Below are positions 1-10,724 of a stretch of 64,000 nucleotides of DNA, one piece after another. The notes below the pieces were generated by a model. The model was not told where the DNA came from. It was given only the letters and a program-made list of their open reading frames with translations, and made no database searches. Made by a program: the position numbers and the translations under genes. The stretch is taken from contig OU862917.1 in the NCBI GenBank assembly GCA_917880885.1, positions 30,058,104 to 30,122,103 of the forward strand, read 5' to 3'. The DNA comes from Limnephilus marmoratus (lineage: Eukaryota > Arthropoda > Insecta > Trichoptera > Limnephilidae). Within the stretch, counting starts at the first letter, position 1. Every line of letters starts with the position of its first letter.

Positions 1-1640
1 CCCTTGTTTCTATTTAATATTTTAATCACCGAAAATAATTTAAAGACGATACCATTCGTTTAAGTTCCAAGTTAGTGTGACGGTACAGATAAAGTAGAAA
101 AGAAAAATACTAGGAACAGCAGATTTTTTGTAATTACTGCACAAGAGTAACAACTGTCCGAATCCAATGGGGACTGTGTTAGGATGTGGAAGTGAGGAGA
201 TAAAATTTTGGGAAGTGCAAGAAAATTTATTGAAATCGAAAGTAACAAGACAACGTTATTTTAGTATTAATATTTTACAGTGTGTTCCGCGAACGTTCCA
301 CCTTGTCATTTATTTTATAAATCATTATTTGCACCAGAGAGATATCAGCTTCAAGAGCGTTTATCAAAGCTCAGGGTTTCACAACCTTGATCATACTCAC
401 TGCAGAATTAATCTCTTGCTTATTAAAACTATTACAATCTGTCTTTCAAATAAACTTTAAATTTAGTTCATTTAATTAACAAAAACATGTCAACATATTG
501 AATATTGAATGGCTGCTTGCATAATATCCACTGCAACGGCAACGGCATGCGGCATCCTTTCTTTAATACGAATGAGGGAGATACAAGAATTGATTGCTTT
601 TTTTTCCTTTGGGGGAAGCAGACATAAAATCATTATATATCTCACTACTATTTAGTGTGAAAGAAAGAGGTGCAGTATTATTGTGATAAGGAACGTACGT
701 TTTTTGCCTTTTTTGTGCCGTCTTTGGAAATACTAAAAACGCCCGATGCATTTAAAAGTTTGCGCTTCTCAAAATTCCTTCCTCCCATTGACGTGCACAA
801 GAAGACCAAATATTTTTCTCCTTTATCTTAACGGTTAACATGATTTCAGGTGGATTTTATCCCACTCGATTGAATTTAGATTCAATTTTCTAGTTTTGGA
901 ATCGGCCTTCTTCGTATTTCATGGGAGTGTTCTTTGTTCGCACATGGTTCTATTTGATCTGAATTAAAAATAAGCAATAAGAGGCAAGAAATGCCAAAAA
1001 TAACCAAGACGAAGCAAGAAAAGGCGAGAGGAAGAATAAATAGGCAAGTGAACCAAGAAGGAGCACTTGAGGTAATCCAACCGCTTTCCCGCCCTGATAC
1101 AAGTAACAGATGGTTATTTCTTCAGGGCTCTCACAAGGACTCTAATTTTTTTTAATAAACGAAGCTACACTTATGATGCACGAAGTTAAACCCTCAAAGC
1201 TAAACCCTCGAAGCTAAACCAAGAAGGAGCAAGAAGAAACAAGAAAAAGACAGAAAAGCTAATAGAAGTCAGAAGAAGCATCGTGGCTCTTCTTGCAACC
1301 AAAAAGTTACAAGAAGAGCCACGATGAGACAAGAAGAGAAATTAATGAGTAATAAAAGACTAAAAATAATAAAAGCCATGAAAAGGTAAGAAGTGGCAAA
1401 AAAGCCAGGAGAGGCGAAGTAGCCGAAAAAAGCAAATTATAGTAAAGTAAGTATCCTTCCCTTCATTATCCTTCTCACAAGTCTTGCATATAGGTGATAA
1501 TTCCGGAAAGTCGAATATTGACAATAAAATTTCCATAGGAAATAAAGAAAGTAACTTCTTTCTGAACGTACTGTTTTTTTAACCGGATAAAAAGTTCGAT
1601 ATATTAATAGTATAACTTAGTCCGAAATGCATAACACGGT
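1..1640. other. Upstream intergenic DNA, no gene recognised
   Basis: No reading frame here looks like a real gene; the longest frames are short and low in complexity. From about 960 to 1440 the plus strand is rich in AAGAAG-type purine runs, and a perfect hairpin sits inside that stretch. The 5' regulatory DNA of the first tetraspan gene begins near 1650. Confidence 0.5.
1279..1326. repeat. Perfect 17-bp inverted repeat (hairpin)
   Basis: CATCGTGGCTCTTCTTG at 1279-1295 is exactly complementary to 1310-1326, with a 14-nt loop. The surrounding DNA is purine-rich and not palindromic, so the hairpin is discrete. It could be a MITE remnant or a structured transcript; no function can be assigned. 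Confidence 0.8.
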
Positions 1641-1654
1641 TTTGTTAATAATCA

Positions 1655-1949
1655 GGTTGAGATAGTGCCCCAAAGAGCGAGACTGACAATGTCTCGTGAC
1701 CCACCGGTTGCGGAGCACTGCCCGAGATCCCGACAATCTTTAAGAGTCTAAATCACAAGTCTTAATATTATATAATATAAACAGCAATGTTCACTGTTTC
1801 TCCGCATTAAAACCTGGCCGCGTTTACGAAAAATAATTTTAAAAAAAACAGTGCTTAATTTTAACTAGTGTTATTATCATAGTTTCGAGTATTTTAGACT
1901 TCATATTATTGGTTTTATTTATTTTATTCTTCATAATTTGGACCTAAGG
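1655..1949 (+). promoter_or_regulatory. Putative promoter and 5' UTR of tetraspan gene A
   Basis: This block is homologous to the DNA immediately upstream of gene B. A strongly conserved stretch around 1690-1748 contains CACCGGTTGC, GAGCACTGCCCGAGA and CCCGACAATCTTTAAGAGTC. A 12-bp TATA-like element, ATTATATAATAT (1767-1778), lies 183 bp before the ATG; gene B has the same 12-mer 193 bp before its ATG. That a transcript starts about 30 bp downstream of the box is inference. Confidence 0.55.
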
Positions 1950-2030
1950 ATGAGTCTGCCAGTGGTGAATCAATGTTGTTGTGGTTGTTCTTTGGAAACT
2001 GGCTGTAAAATCATTGGTTGGTGGCAAATT
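1950..2030 (+). CDS. Gene A coding exon 1
   Basis: Encodes residues 1-27, including the Cys-rich head and SLETGCKIIGWWQI. It ends at donor GTAAGA in phase 0. Its 81-nt length is identical in genes A, B and C. Confidence 0.85.
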
Positions 2031-5000
2031 GTAAGAATTTAATCTATCTAGAATCCAGTATGATCGGATTATATATATGAACTTTACTGTTAATTCATTT
2101 CAAATCATGAAAACATAGTAATAGGTAAATGCCAGTGCCGTCATCATGTATGATTTGTAAAAAATCATTTATTTATATTCTTGTTTGACTAGGTACATGG
2201 CTTAATATGAGTTTGATTTCAATAAATTTTAAATATTATCAATTATCACCTCAAGATTTAAACATAAATTAAGATTTTTAGGGCTATATCAAATATATAA
2301 GATCAATTATGCAGATAGTAGACCACTTTCACTCAAGGGCTCCTGTGAGTGGTTAGAATGGAGCTGGTAAATTTCAAAGCTTATAAACATTCTCATGTTA
2401 AGTATTTTTTGGTTAACAAGATAACAATTATTATTGAAATAAAATAAGAATTTTGTAAATAACTAAGTACGGCAAATTTCGCTTGGTTGTAAAGTAAATA
2501 AATTAAATTAGACTTAAACAATCCCTTGCAATAAACTATCAAATTTATATTATTGATATTCTCCTGAAAAAAATGAGCTAATCGAAACACGTAAAAATGT
2601 ACATCGTAAAGGGGATTTTTTTATAATAGCTCCACATAGAAGCCAGGAGGAAAACATTTTCCTGATGGGCCTGTGCCTTCTTTGGGGATGCTGTGTGAAG
2701 AGTCTTTTTTGGAAGGGAAAGTGCGAAAGTTCCGCTGGTCGGTGTGTCAGACGGACGTACGAATCCATTCCTCCTACTGCGGTGAAACGCGATGAAAACC
2801 TCTCGATCTCGCCCGCCATGCAGTAGCGAACAACTTTGGGGACTTATGGCTATGACCTATGGGGTATTGCCTGTCCAATAAATGGTTCTCTGGGCGGCGG
2901 TATGCATACGCCCCTCCTAAATTGATGAAAACAAAATCACTTTTTTATTTATACTCATGTACATACATATTACTGAAAATACTAGCATATCTAAATATTA
3001 CAGATATTCTTAATTATGTTTTCAGATATGTTGTCCCGTTTCTGTCGTGGAAATCATTGCGATACATTTTCTGGATAGAGAAAATTATGTTTTGCAGCCA
3101 TATGTCGAAGGTTTTGGTTTCTTTGGAATTTTTTTCTTCGTAATTATTCCATTATGCGCATCAATTCAGGGAACAATTCTTGTGCTCGGTGTTCGACGGG
3201 TAGGTTATCGTTTTATCAAAGGTCATTAATGCTATAACTAATAACACAAATGATATTATGGCAGTTTTTTTTCACTTTATGAGTTTAAAAAATAGTTGTC
3301 TTGTGTCATATCTCGACCGTGCTAGCCGTATTTGAATGTAATTTACAAGTTCTGACCCGCACGCTTATATTATTAGTGTAACATGTATTTTGCCGTAAAT
3401 TACAGTTGACTAATCTGTGATATTTTACAAACTGTCAATTAAAAGTTACATAATTTGGTTTTTTTTTTTTAAACACATAGCTACTTATTATAGTATATTT
3501 ATGGAAAATTGAGCTGCACATAGGACAGCACAACAGAATGGTAGAAACTTTAAGTTCCAGTTGTTTCACAAGATTTGAACAATTCATCGAATTTCACAGT
3601 TAATTTTCAAGTTTTGTGAAAGTTCTATTCAAGTTTTTTTATTATTTCAGTTGTATAAAATAACTCGCCTGTAATGATAATAACGAAACTTGAATAGAAT
3701 CTTCACAGAACATAAACTTTGAAATTTGATGAATTTTTTCAAATTCTGTGAAAAAAAGTAGCCCTTAATATTGCCTTGATGAAAGGCCGCCATATAAATG
3801 ACTTTAGCCGTGTTTAGTGACCAGATCTGAATAGTCTACTTCTAATCTGCTTCCCACCTTCCTCTAACTCATTTCCTGTCCCTCTCCACTACCTTCAACC
3901 TCACAACATACCACAATGGTGAATGCCATAATCCCACTGGCTCCGGACGATCGAGAGCAGTTGGATCTCATATACAATATTCAGTCACTTTCGCTCTGGC
4001 GATAGATTACTACACAGAATAGATGACCAAATCTGAGTAGCCAGGTATTTCCTAATCTTCGTCTTGCAAACCCCTCTTTTACATACATTTTTTAAACCTT
4101 TTTTTCAGAAAAAGCCTGGATATCTCAGTGTCTGGGTAATGTCAACATTTTTTGTGGTGATTATGATGCTATCATTTGTCACTTATATCTACATTAAGGT
4201 ATCCTCTTACCAACAGTCGAATGAAGCGCACCTGGGGAACTTTTTTGCGTTCGTAATTTCTGGACCTTGCGTTGCAGGTAATGATAATTTTGTCATTTTT
4301 TGTTATCAAAATTAATTTGAAGAACTCCAGTTTAATTAAAGATTTATTTTATATAATAAAATTATTATTTAATTTATTTTAAAAAATCAAGTGCAGTTCA
4401 CACGCGGTAGAAGCGAAACTTCACAAAAAACAATCTCAACCAATAGGAGCCTTAAAAAGTGAGATCAAAATCAAAGCAGCCAATGAGCGCAGTTTGACGC
4501 TTCGTAGGTACTGTAATGCGTCATTTCCGTTTCATCCGAGTTTCACCTCAAAAACAGTTAATTTATTATTATTAAATGTGGCGCCAGGCAAAATTACCTT
4601 CAGTTCATTTTTTGCGATTTGTTCTGTTTCGTGTTTAGTTTAGATTAATATTAATATTAATTTATTCCTCTTATAATACGACATTGATATGTATGACTAT
4701 CACAAAATTTATTTAGCACCTTTGTGATTAAAACTCGATGAAACGGAAACGAGCGAAACTAAAAAGAGACTAATACACGCATCTGTATGATTTAGCCTGC
4801 GAGAGAATGAGATGGCAATAAAATGTTTATTTAATTCACGGGTACTTCCAATATAATACGATAAATACACAGTCCCGCGCAAGTCTCCTTCGGTGTAGTA
4901 GTATAGAGCCCCTGACGGAACTCAGAGGCCTGATCAAGGTCTGACATTTGGCGGACCAGGGATCGAATCCTACGAAATCCAAAAGTAAAATTATATATTT

Positions 5001-6048
5001 ATATTTATTTTTGTAAAATCAATATCCAATCTTCAAACCACTCCAAAATGAACAGGAAAAAGAAAACACAAAAGAAAGCGAAATCTAGCTATAAAAATAT
5101 GGAAAAAATTGTCCTTCACATTGATAAAAAGTGCTTCGTAGTCACCCCACTCTTGTCTACTTTAGTTTTCTGAAGGTTTCACTTCTACCGCGTGTGAAAT
5201 GCACACTCTGATTTTTTTATTTTTCATCATCACAGGCACCCTAAAAATTTCATCAAAGCAATTTGTCAGCAGGTCAACTTAACAATATTAAGTCCTTGCT
5301 TATGTAATATATGTGTACATCGACTAAATATAAATGATTGCCTATGTGTAATACAGGGTGTTAAGGACGTACTTGACTTGCTTTAATTATTAATTATTTT
5401 AAGTAAAAAATGTTATTGAAATTTTGGTCTTCAGTGACATTTTTGATGACTTTTATTTTTAATTTGCTTCAAAATGTTATCACTGGTCACTCAGCCGAGT
5501 AACCGCCCAACCTCTTACCCCGCCCCCAACTCTCCAACACCTACTTCTTTTTATTAGTTTTTAGAAAAAAAATCATCAAAAACGTCACCAGAGAACGAAA
5601 TTTCATTTTACATTTTTTACTCCAAATAATGTCAGGAATCACTGGTTAACGTAAGTCAAGTACGTCCATGTATATTTGTTACCATATTAAGATAATTAAT
5701 TGAACTTAATTGGATTTTCATTGTAAGTATCTTATAAACAACTGTTGGTTTCCTAAAAACAATAAAATAAAATATAAATAGAATAATAAGAAGAGATTAT
5801 AATGAAAAATCAAATAATTACTCCCTGAAGTTTCGCAGTGCGAGAGTAAACCAAAGCAAGGTCACTGTGTTTTCTTATAATTTGTGATTTTCTGACTGTT
5901 TTCAGTTATCAGCATTTACTACGTCGTAGTGGTCGCGTCTTACATGAAAGAATTAAGAAGATGGAACTCCAGACCTCAAAATGAAATGATGCAGTTATCA
6001 GAGATACAATCTGTGAACTCAGAAAATGACCAACATACCAACACCTGA
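1950..6048 (+). CDS. Tetraspan membrane protein A (4 exons, 188 aa)
   Basis: Join 1950-2030, 3026-3199, 4109-4277 and 5906-6048; introns are GT-AG with phases 0, 0 and 1. The start is the ATG that opens MSLPVVNQCCCGCSLETG, and the same start is kept in gene B. The 188-residue product has a Cys cluster (residues 9-13), then SLETGCKIIGW, and four hydrophobic segments at about 19-43, 57-83, 93-114 and 129-153. A polar cytoplasmic-looking tail beginning SYMKELRR follows. Acidic Glu36 lies inside the first segment. No enzymatic motif is visible. By architecture it resembles small insect four-span proteins (LAPTM-like, or the pasiflora septate-junction type), but membership is not established. An intronless retrocopy is excluded because all splice signals are present. 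It is the first of three tandem paralogues. Confidence 0.85.
3026..3199 (+). CDS. Gene A coding exon 2
   Basis: Encodes residues 28-85: the rest of membrane segment 1, an extracellular or lumenal loop with DRENY, and segment 2 (FVIIPLCASIQG). Acceptor TTTTCAG, donor GTAGGT, phase 0 at both ends. The first 40 bp of the following intron are nearly identical to gene B. Confidence 0.85.
3553..3765. repeat. Foldback MITE in gene A intron 2
   Basis: The left half (TGTTTCACAAGATTTGAA ... GTTCTATTCAAG) is an imperfect inverted copy of the right half (CTTGAATAGAA ... TTCAAATTCTGTGAAA). The same foldback sits at the matching place in intron 2 of gene B, so it was present before the A/B duplication. 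Confidence 0.7.
3796..3975 (+). mobile_element. SINE family 1, body fragment
   Basis: Carries the body block GACTTTAGCCGTGTTTAGTG, ACCAGATCTGA, a pyrimidine-rich CCTTCCTCTAACTC stretch and CCCACTGGCTCC. These are shared with full-length copies elsewhere in the window that have a tRNA-like head. The head is missing here. A matching fragment lies in intron 2 of gene B, so this copy predates the duplication. Confidence 0.65.
4109..4277 (+). CDS. Gene A coding exon 3
   Basis: Encodes residues 86-141 and the first base of codon 142: KKPGYLS, membrane segment 3, and the start of segment 4 up to SGPCVA. Acceptor TTTTTCAG, donor GTAATG, exit phase 1. It is 169 nt long, the same as exon 3 of gene B. 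Confidence 0.85.
4391..5206. mobile_element. DNA element with TIRs in gene A intron 3
   Basis: The ends are inverted: TTCACACGCGGTAGAAGCGA on the left, and the complement of TTCACACGCGGTAGAAGTGA on the right. The interior is non-coding. A single end of the same family occurs near 25657. The exact target-site duplication was not determined. Confidence 0.65.
5353..5670. mobile_element. MITE with 15-bp TIR in gene A intron 3
   Basis: GGACGTACTTGACTT (5365-5379) is perfectly complementary to 5653-5667. The left edge reads ACAGGGTGTTAA. It is about 318 bp long with no coding potential. Confidence 0.65.
5906..6048 (+). CDS. Gene A coding exon 4 with stop
   Basis: Completes codon 142 and encodes the end of membrane segment 4 and a 35-residue polar tail. 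The TGA stop overlaps an AATAAA hexamer (6048-6053). The homologous string in gene B is read in another frame, so the two proteins end differently. Confidence 0.85.
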
Positions 6049-6053
6049 ATAAA
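6048..6053 (+). other. Poly(A) signal AATAAA of gene A
   Basis: The canonical hexamer begins on the last base of the TGA stop codon. A signal this close to the stop would leave almost no 3' UTR, so a later AATAAA (near 6099) may be the one used. Confidence 0.4.
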
Positions 6054-6124
6054 GTTTAAATTTTACTATCGACTCCATCAAAATACGAAGCAACATTAAT
6101 AAACTGGAATTTAAAAAAAAAAAA

Positions 6125-6345
6125 AATTATGTTGTACAAGATTTTTTCGTTTTTTGTTTTTGGGGTGTTATGCTATGTTGCACTACCTCCTTCTTGAGCC
6201 AACGTTGCGGACAGCGTTGCAGTGTCCATCATCAGCGGAGATCTGGCAGATCCGACAGATGTGTCCAAAACGTTGGCTCAAGAAGGAGGTAAGGAGGAGG
6301 TAGGAGCGCAACACGGTATAACACCCCAAAATCATAGTTTTAAAT
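6125..6345. mobile_element. Palindromic PLE terminus (degenerate)
   Basis: Shares TTTTGTTTTTGGGGTGTTAT and its inverted partner ATAACACCCCAAAA with other PLE termini in the window. Between them are two inverted copies of the CCAACGTT...CATCATCAG block. The minus-strand hammerhead-like core reads GCAAC where GAAAC is expected, so it is probably dead. Confidence 0.65.
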
Positions 6346-7938
6346 AACGACATGTGTATCTTGGCAATATACCGTTCTCCATCTTCTTTCAATATTTTAC
6401 CTTTCTTTAAATCGATCAATAGCTATTTAATACTAATTTATGTAATATTAAAATTGTTTTATTTCTGGTGACTTTAACATAAATATTCTGCCACAATCAC
6501 AAAAACACAATTATACATTAAAAAATCAACTACGGTGGAATTCTTCATTTTCTAAAGAGGAAATCGTGGTCTGAACTATATGACAATGCAATTCCAGAAG
6601 ACGCCTGAACATACGTTATTAATTACCTACAGACTGCCATTAGCCAACAAACAAATATAATTTATTGTAAAACATATGCCTAATAAAATCTTACCAACTA
6701 AGCCATGGATTAACTCCATCCGTAAACGAAACAAGCTCCCTACAAAAAAAAAACAATTCTTATGATGTTCAACTTCTAAACTTAAATAAAAGATATAGAA
6801 ACATTTTATGTACCCAAATAATAAGAAAGGGCAAAGGGATATTAATAAACAGAAAATAGAAAACTGTAATAATGATCCTAATAAAATTTTGAAAACACTT
6901 AATGAAGATGCCCGTTCTCAACCAACACGTGTAAATGACTTAAAGTTTAAAACAACTAAATATTAATTGTTAATTATTTAATTTTTCTAGTTATCCATGC
7001 AAATACATTGTTAATCATGCAAATATATTGTTAATCATGCAATATATACTTCTCTAAAATTGGTGAGGAACTCGCAAAATATATTGGTGATAGCTCTACC
7101 AACTTCAACACGTAAGACTTTAATACAAAATGGCACAACAAATTGCATTTTAGTATAAAACTATACGTAGTTATTTTTTTTTTCTAAATGATCAATGCAC
7201 ATTACCCATTAAAATTAATAAAAGTAAAATAAATAAATAATAAAAATTTACTTTATGCTACAACACATAAATACTTGTCACACACATAAATAATTATAAA
7301 CACGTAAACACCTCAGCACAGGTTCTCCTAGTGAGGTGTTCACGAAACATACAACATTTCCCACACACAGTTTCACCTTCTCAAACCTACCTTACACCCA
7401 ACTTAATAAAATTGCAATATGTAAAAATGTTTAAATAAAGATGTAAATAATGTAAATAAATATAAAAAATAAAGATGTAAATAATTAGGTAAATACTGTA
7501 ATATGTAGAAATAAAAATTAAAGATAAAATAAAAAATTTCGAATGAAGATACTAGAACAATCATAAACTCATTAAAGAACTCCGTCTTCAATTCGACTTG
7601 GGAGATATTTCAAATGTTGCCTTTAACCAAAAATCACTATTCCCCTAACAAATCATATTTACCTGATCATCTTAAAAGGCCAATTCCCCTACAAAATTAA
7701 ATACGGAATAATAATTCCAACAGGTGGCTCTATGGTGAATATAAGTAACTATCATCCAATTACATTACTAAATTTACTTTCAAAAGTCTTTTGAAGAGCT
7801 ATTAACAGTCAACTAGTTGAATACCTTGAACATAATAATATTTTACTTTCCGACAACCTATTTAGTTTCAGGAAAAATAAAGGCACCTCAATAGTTACAG
7901 AAATTTTAGTTGAAAACTTAGACAAGGGATCAAAATGC

Positions 7939-8937
7939 ATGTCAATATTCTTGGACCTATGCAAAGCATTTTATACTATCTCGCATTCCAAACCATTACA
8001 AAAACTATCACGCGTTGGAAAACAAGGTGATGGCTTAGCACCCACCCTTTTCAATATTGTACTGGAGCACGTCGTGAGGAAGACAATGATCAGTACCGAC
8101 TCAAACATCTGCTACAGAAGCAATCAAATAGTTGGCTACGCAGATGACCTTAACATTGTCGGAAGATCCCTACAGGCTGTAAGAGAAGTGTTTGACCCTT
8201 TGGAGACTGCGGCAAGAGAGGTGGGTTTGCAAATCAATGAAAATAAAACAAAAATCATGATGCAAACCAGAACCCCTCATCGCAGAATAAAAGACAAAGT
8301 GAAATTCAAAGACAATTATAATTTCGAAGTGGTCGAAGAGTTTACCTACCTGGGCTCCATCATAACGCAGGACAATGAAGACCCAGTAGAAGTAAGAAAG
8401 CGCATTACAGCCGCTAACAAAACTTACTTCGCGTTGCTGCCAGTGTTCAAATCCCGAAACGTCCATAGGAAAACCAAAATAACCTTATACAAAACAATTA
8501 TCAGAACGGTCCTGGCCTATGGATGTGAGGCGGGAACACTGACAGCAAAGTCAGCGGAACGGCTGGACATCTTCGAAAGAAAGGTACTTCGAAGAATCTT
8601 AGGAGCGGTGCGAGAGGGAGAGGCATGGAGAATCCGCCACAATAATGAGCTCTATGATATTTACCAAGCTCCCAGACTCTCCACCCATTTAAGACTCCAA
8701 AGATTAAGATGGGCCGGACATGTGCACCGAATGCCAAGCACACGAGTACCGAAGAAGGTTCTGACAGGACACCCGGGAGGTAAACGAAAGGCGGGCAGAC
8801 CTAGACTGAGATGGGAGGATGATGTCAGGAAGGATGCAAGAGGATTACTCCATGTTGCAGATTGGAAGACGACGGCCGAGGACAGAGGGCGGTGGAGGCT
8901 TATTTTGAAGGAGGCCAAGGCTCGAAATGGGCTGTAG
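7939..8937 (+). pseudogene. Chimeric RT reading frame from nested insertion
   Basis: This 332-codon frame looks like one protein but joins two elements. Residues 1-27 belong to the Jockey-like host. The rest is RTE-type RT with GDGLAPTLFNIVLE, the catalytic VGYADD, a thumb (YLGSIITQ) and a C-terminal domain RLQRLRWAGHVHRM ... RKAGRPRLRWEDDV. The junction is at the target duplication (8007-8020). It is not a functional fusion: both sources are truncated. Confidence 0.8.
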
Positions 8938-8958
8938 CGCCATTGAAGAAGAAGAAGA
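8021..8958 (+). mobile_element. RTE-like non-LTR element, 5'-truncated, with 14-bp TSD
   Basis: Starts inside the RT domain, runs through YADD and the RWAGHV C-terminal domain to a stop at about 8935, then ends in a (GAA)n tail. It is flanked by exact 14-bp direct repeats ATCACGCGTTGGAA at 8007-8020 and 8959-8972. The reading frame is intact over the retained part, which suggests a fairly recent insertion. Confidence 0.85.
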
Positions 8959-9460
8959 ATCACGCGTTGGAATAAATGGTAATGATCTTAATATTTTTAG
9001 AAATTACCTGTCAAATCGTAAACAATATGTAAAAATCAATATCTGTCTCAATTGACAATATCAATGGACAATAAGATTTGTCGTGCCTCAGGGAAGCGTC
9101 TTGGCCCCCACTTTATTCTAAATATATAAAAATGATCTGCCTGTAAGTTATTGAAAATTTGTGTGATCTGCCTGTAAAAAAAGGGTAAATGCAGATAATG
9201 TCCAAAGAAGCGAGTCTCTTTCTTATCTCTTTCGCTAAAACTACATTTGTCCAAAGAAATTTTAGATATTTTGCAACAAAGCCGTTCAATGAGATTCCAC
9301 TGGCCGGTAGACAGAACACAAAATATTTGAAATATAAATAAACCAAGACAGATCAAGCATCATCGATTTTATTAACAACTATTTATAAATCTGTATTCTC
9401 AATGGTACGACGCTGATAGTCTTTTTTTTGTTTAAAATAAAATATTGTTGTTGTTATTTT

Positions 9461-9696
9461 TACTTCTGTGTAAACTGCTCTTGTTAAACTGCATCTGCTC
9501 TCATCACAGGAGTTCCTAGTGAGACAGGCATAGCACAATACTAACATAAATTAATTAATAAAAATTAATAAATTAAATAAAAAATGAAAATAAATTTTAG
9601 TCAAATCATGATACATGATACACTTCTGTGTAAACTGCTCATGTTAAACTGCGTCTGCTCTCATCACAGGAGTTCCTAGTGAGACAGGCAGAGCAC
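9461..9696. repeat. Direct repeat pair, about 75 bp
   Basis: Two near-identical units (9461-9535 and 9620-9696) both contain CTTCTGTGTAAACTGCTC, TCTGCTCTCATCACAGGAG and TTCCTAGTGAGACAGGCA. They are separated by AT-rich DNA. They resemble duplicated LINE 3' tails; the origin is uncertain. Confidence 0.6.
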
Positions 9697-9954
9697 TCGA
9701 TTCATAAGCAATCGATTAAAACCAATTATATAATAATAAACATCAAATAACGATGCAACTTGGGCAGTTTACTGGTAATATAAGTAGAAAACTAGCAGAA
9801 TAGAGGAAGTAATAAATACCTAACAGGTTAAAGTTGAAGGGAACGATAAAATTGAATATGCTTTTCCAATCAAATAACCGACTTATTGCATGTTATGGGT
9901 AATGTAAAATCGTCAAAATGAAAAACAAGTATCTTTCAACGGAAGCAATCTTTC

Positions 9955-10719
9955 GAACAGGCCCTCCATCCTCCATTGATATGCTTGGTGTAACCCTAAT
10001 TGACCCTCAGGTATGGGGGCTCCATCGAAGCCAGAGTAAAGTTAGCCACCCAAAAACTGGGCGTACTGTACAGGGCCCGCAGATACTTTAATAGTACACA
10101 ACTGCTAACCCTGTACAAATCGCAAGTGCGCCCCACGGTTGAATTTGGCAGCCGCCTCTGGTCTGGAGCTCCAAAATACCTGAAAAATACCCTCGACTCT
10201 GTGCAGAAACGGGCGTTCCGTTTAATATATTCTACCATCTTAACAGACGGACTGCAATATTTAGAGCACAGGCGTCGGGTGGGAATGCTATCCTTGATCT
10301 ACCGCTATTGCAATGGAAGATGCTCCGAGGAACTAGCATAATTGATCCCTTCGGCACCGGTGCATAGTCGGGAAACACGCCAAACGCGTGCCCAACATTT
10401 GTACACGGTTGACATTTTTCACATGAGAACGGGTCGTTTCTTCGACTCGTTCTTGCGTTCAACAGCTCGGCTGTGGAATGATTTGACGGTCTCTGTGTTT
10501 CCTCCTTCCTACAAAATGGGTCTCTTCAAGACCAATGTTCATTCCTTCCTCTCCTCAAAAAGACCAGATTCCTACCTACACATACATTATCCTTTCCAGA
10601 ACTTCATTTCCATCCTTTCCTTTAAAAGACCTTCCACACAGCATCCCAGATGACATAGGCCTTGAGGGAAATTATTTTCCTCAAGGCTTCCTGTGTGGAG
10701 TTAATGTAAAAAAAAAAAT
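9955..10719 (+). mobile_element. Non-LTR family H, copy 1 (3' part)
   Basis: Encodes the C-terminal part of an RT protein: IDMLGVTL, then VKLATQKLGVLYRARRYF, SQVRPTVEFGSRLWSGAPKY, LDSVQKRAFRLI and ARLWNDL ... SFLSSKRP. One in-frame stop (near 10341) breaks it. The 3' end carries a nested hairpin (10633-10699) and an A-tail. Two further copies and one 3' fragment occur at 42090, 56342 and 26090. Clade is not resolved. Confidence 0.8.
10633..10699 (+). ncRNA. Conserved 3' hairpin of non-LTR family H (copy 1)
   Basis: The outer stem TCCACACAG/CTGTGTGGA encloses an 11-bp inner stem AGGCCTTGAGG/CCTCAAGGCTT around an AT-rich loop. Copies 2 and 3 have C-G where this copy has T-A at the sixth pair, a compensatory change. 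It is probably the RNA element recognised by the element's own reverse transcriptase (inference). Confidence 0.65.
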
Positions 10720-10724
10720 CGCAT

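Larger units (their letters stand above)
6440..9130 (+). mobile_element. Jockey-like non-LTR element, degenerate, split by an RTE
   Basis: Translated pieces of a reverse transcriptase are visible: a linker-like region near 6700-6900, then an RT start (NYHPITLLNLLSKVF, near 7750), a finger/palm segment (GTSIVTEILVENLD and SIFLDLCKAFYTISH, to about 8010), and after the insertion RNYLSNRKQYVKI, then VPQGSVLAPTLF near 9085. Stops and frameshifts are frequent and the endonuclease is not recognisable. A 5'-truncated RTE interrupts it at 8021-8958. The clade is inferred from RT motif style only. Confidence 0.7.

Noticed and set aside
167..460. 97-codon frame near the window start
   Set aside because: No domain, no splice or promoter support, and ordinary AT-rich composition.
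4880..4980. tRNA-like B box (GGGATCGAATCC)
   Set aside because: No coherent cloverleaf around it and it lies inside a TIR element; probably a decayed SINE scrap or chance.
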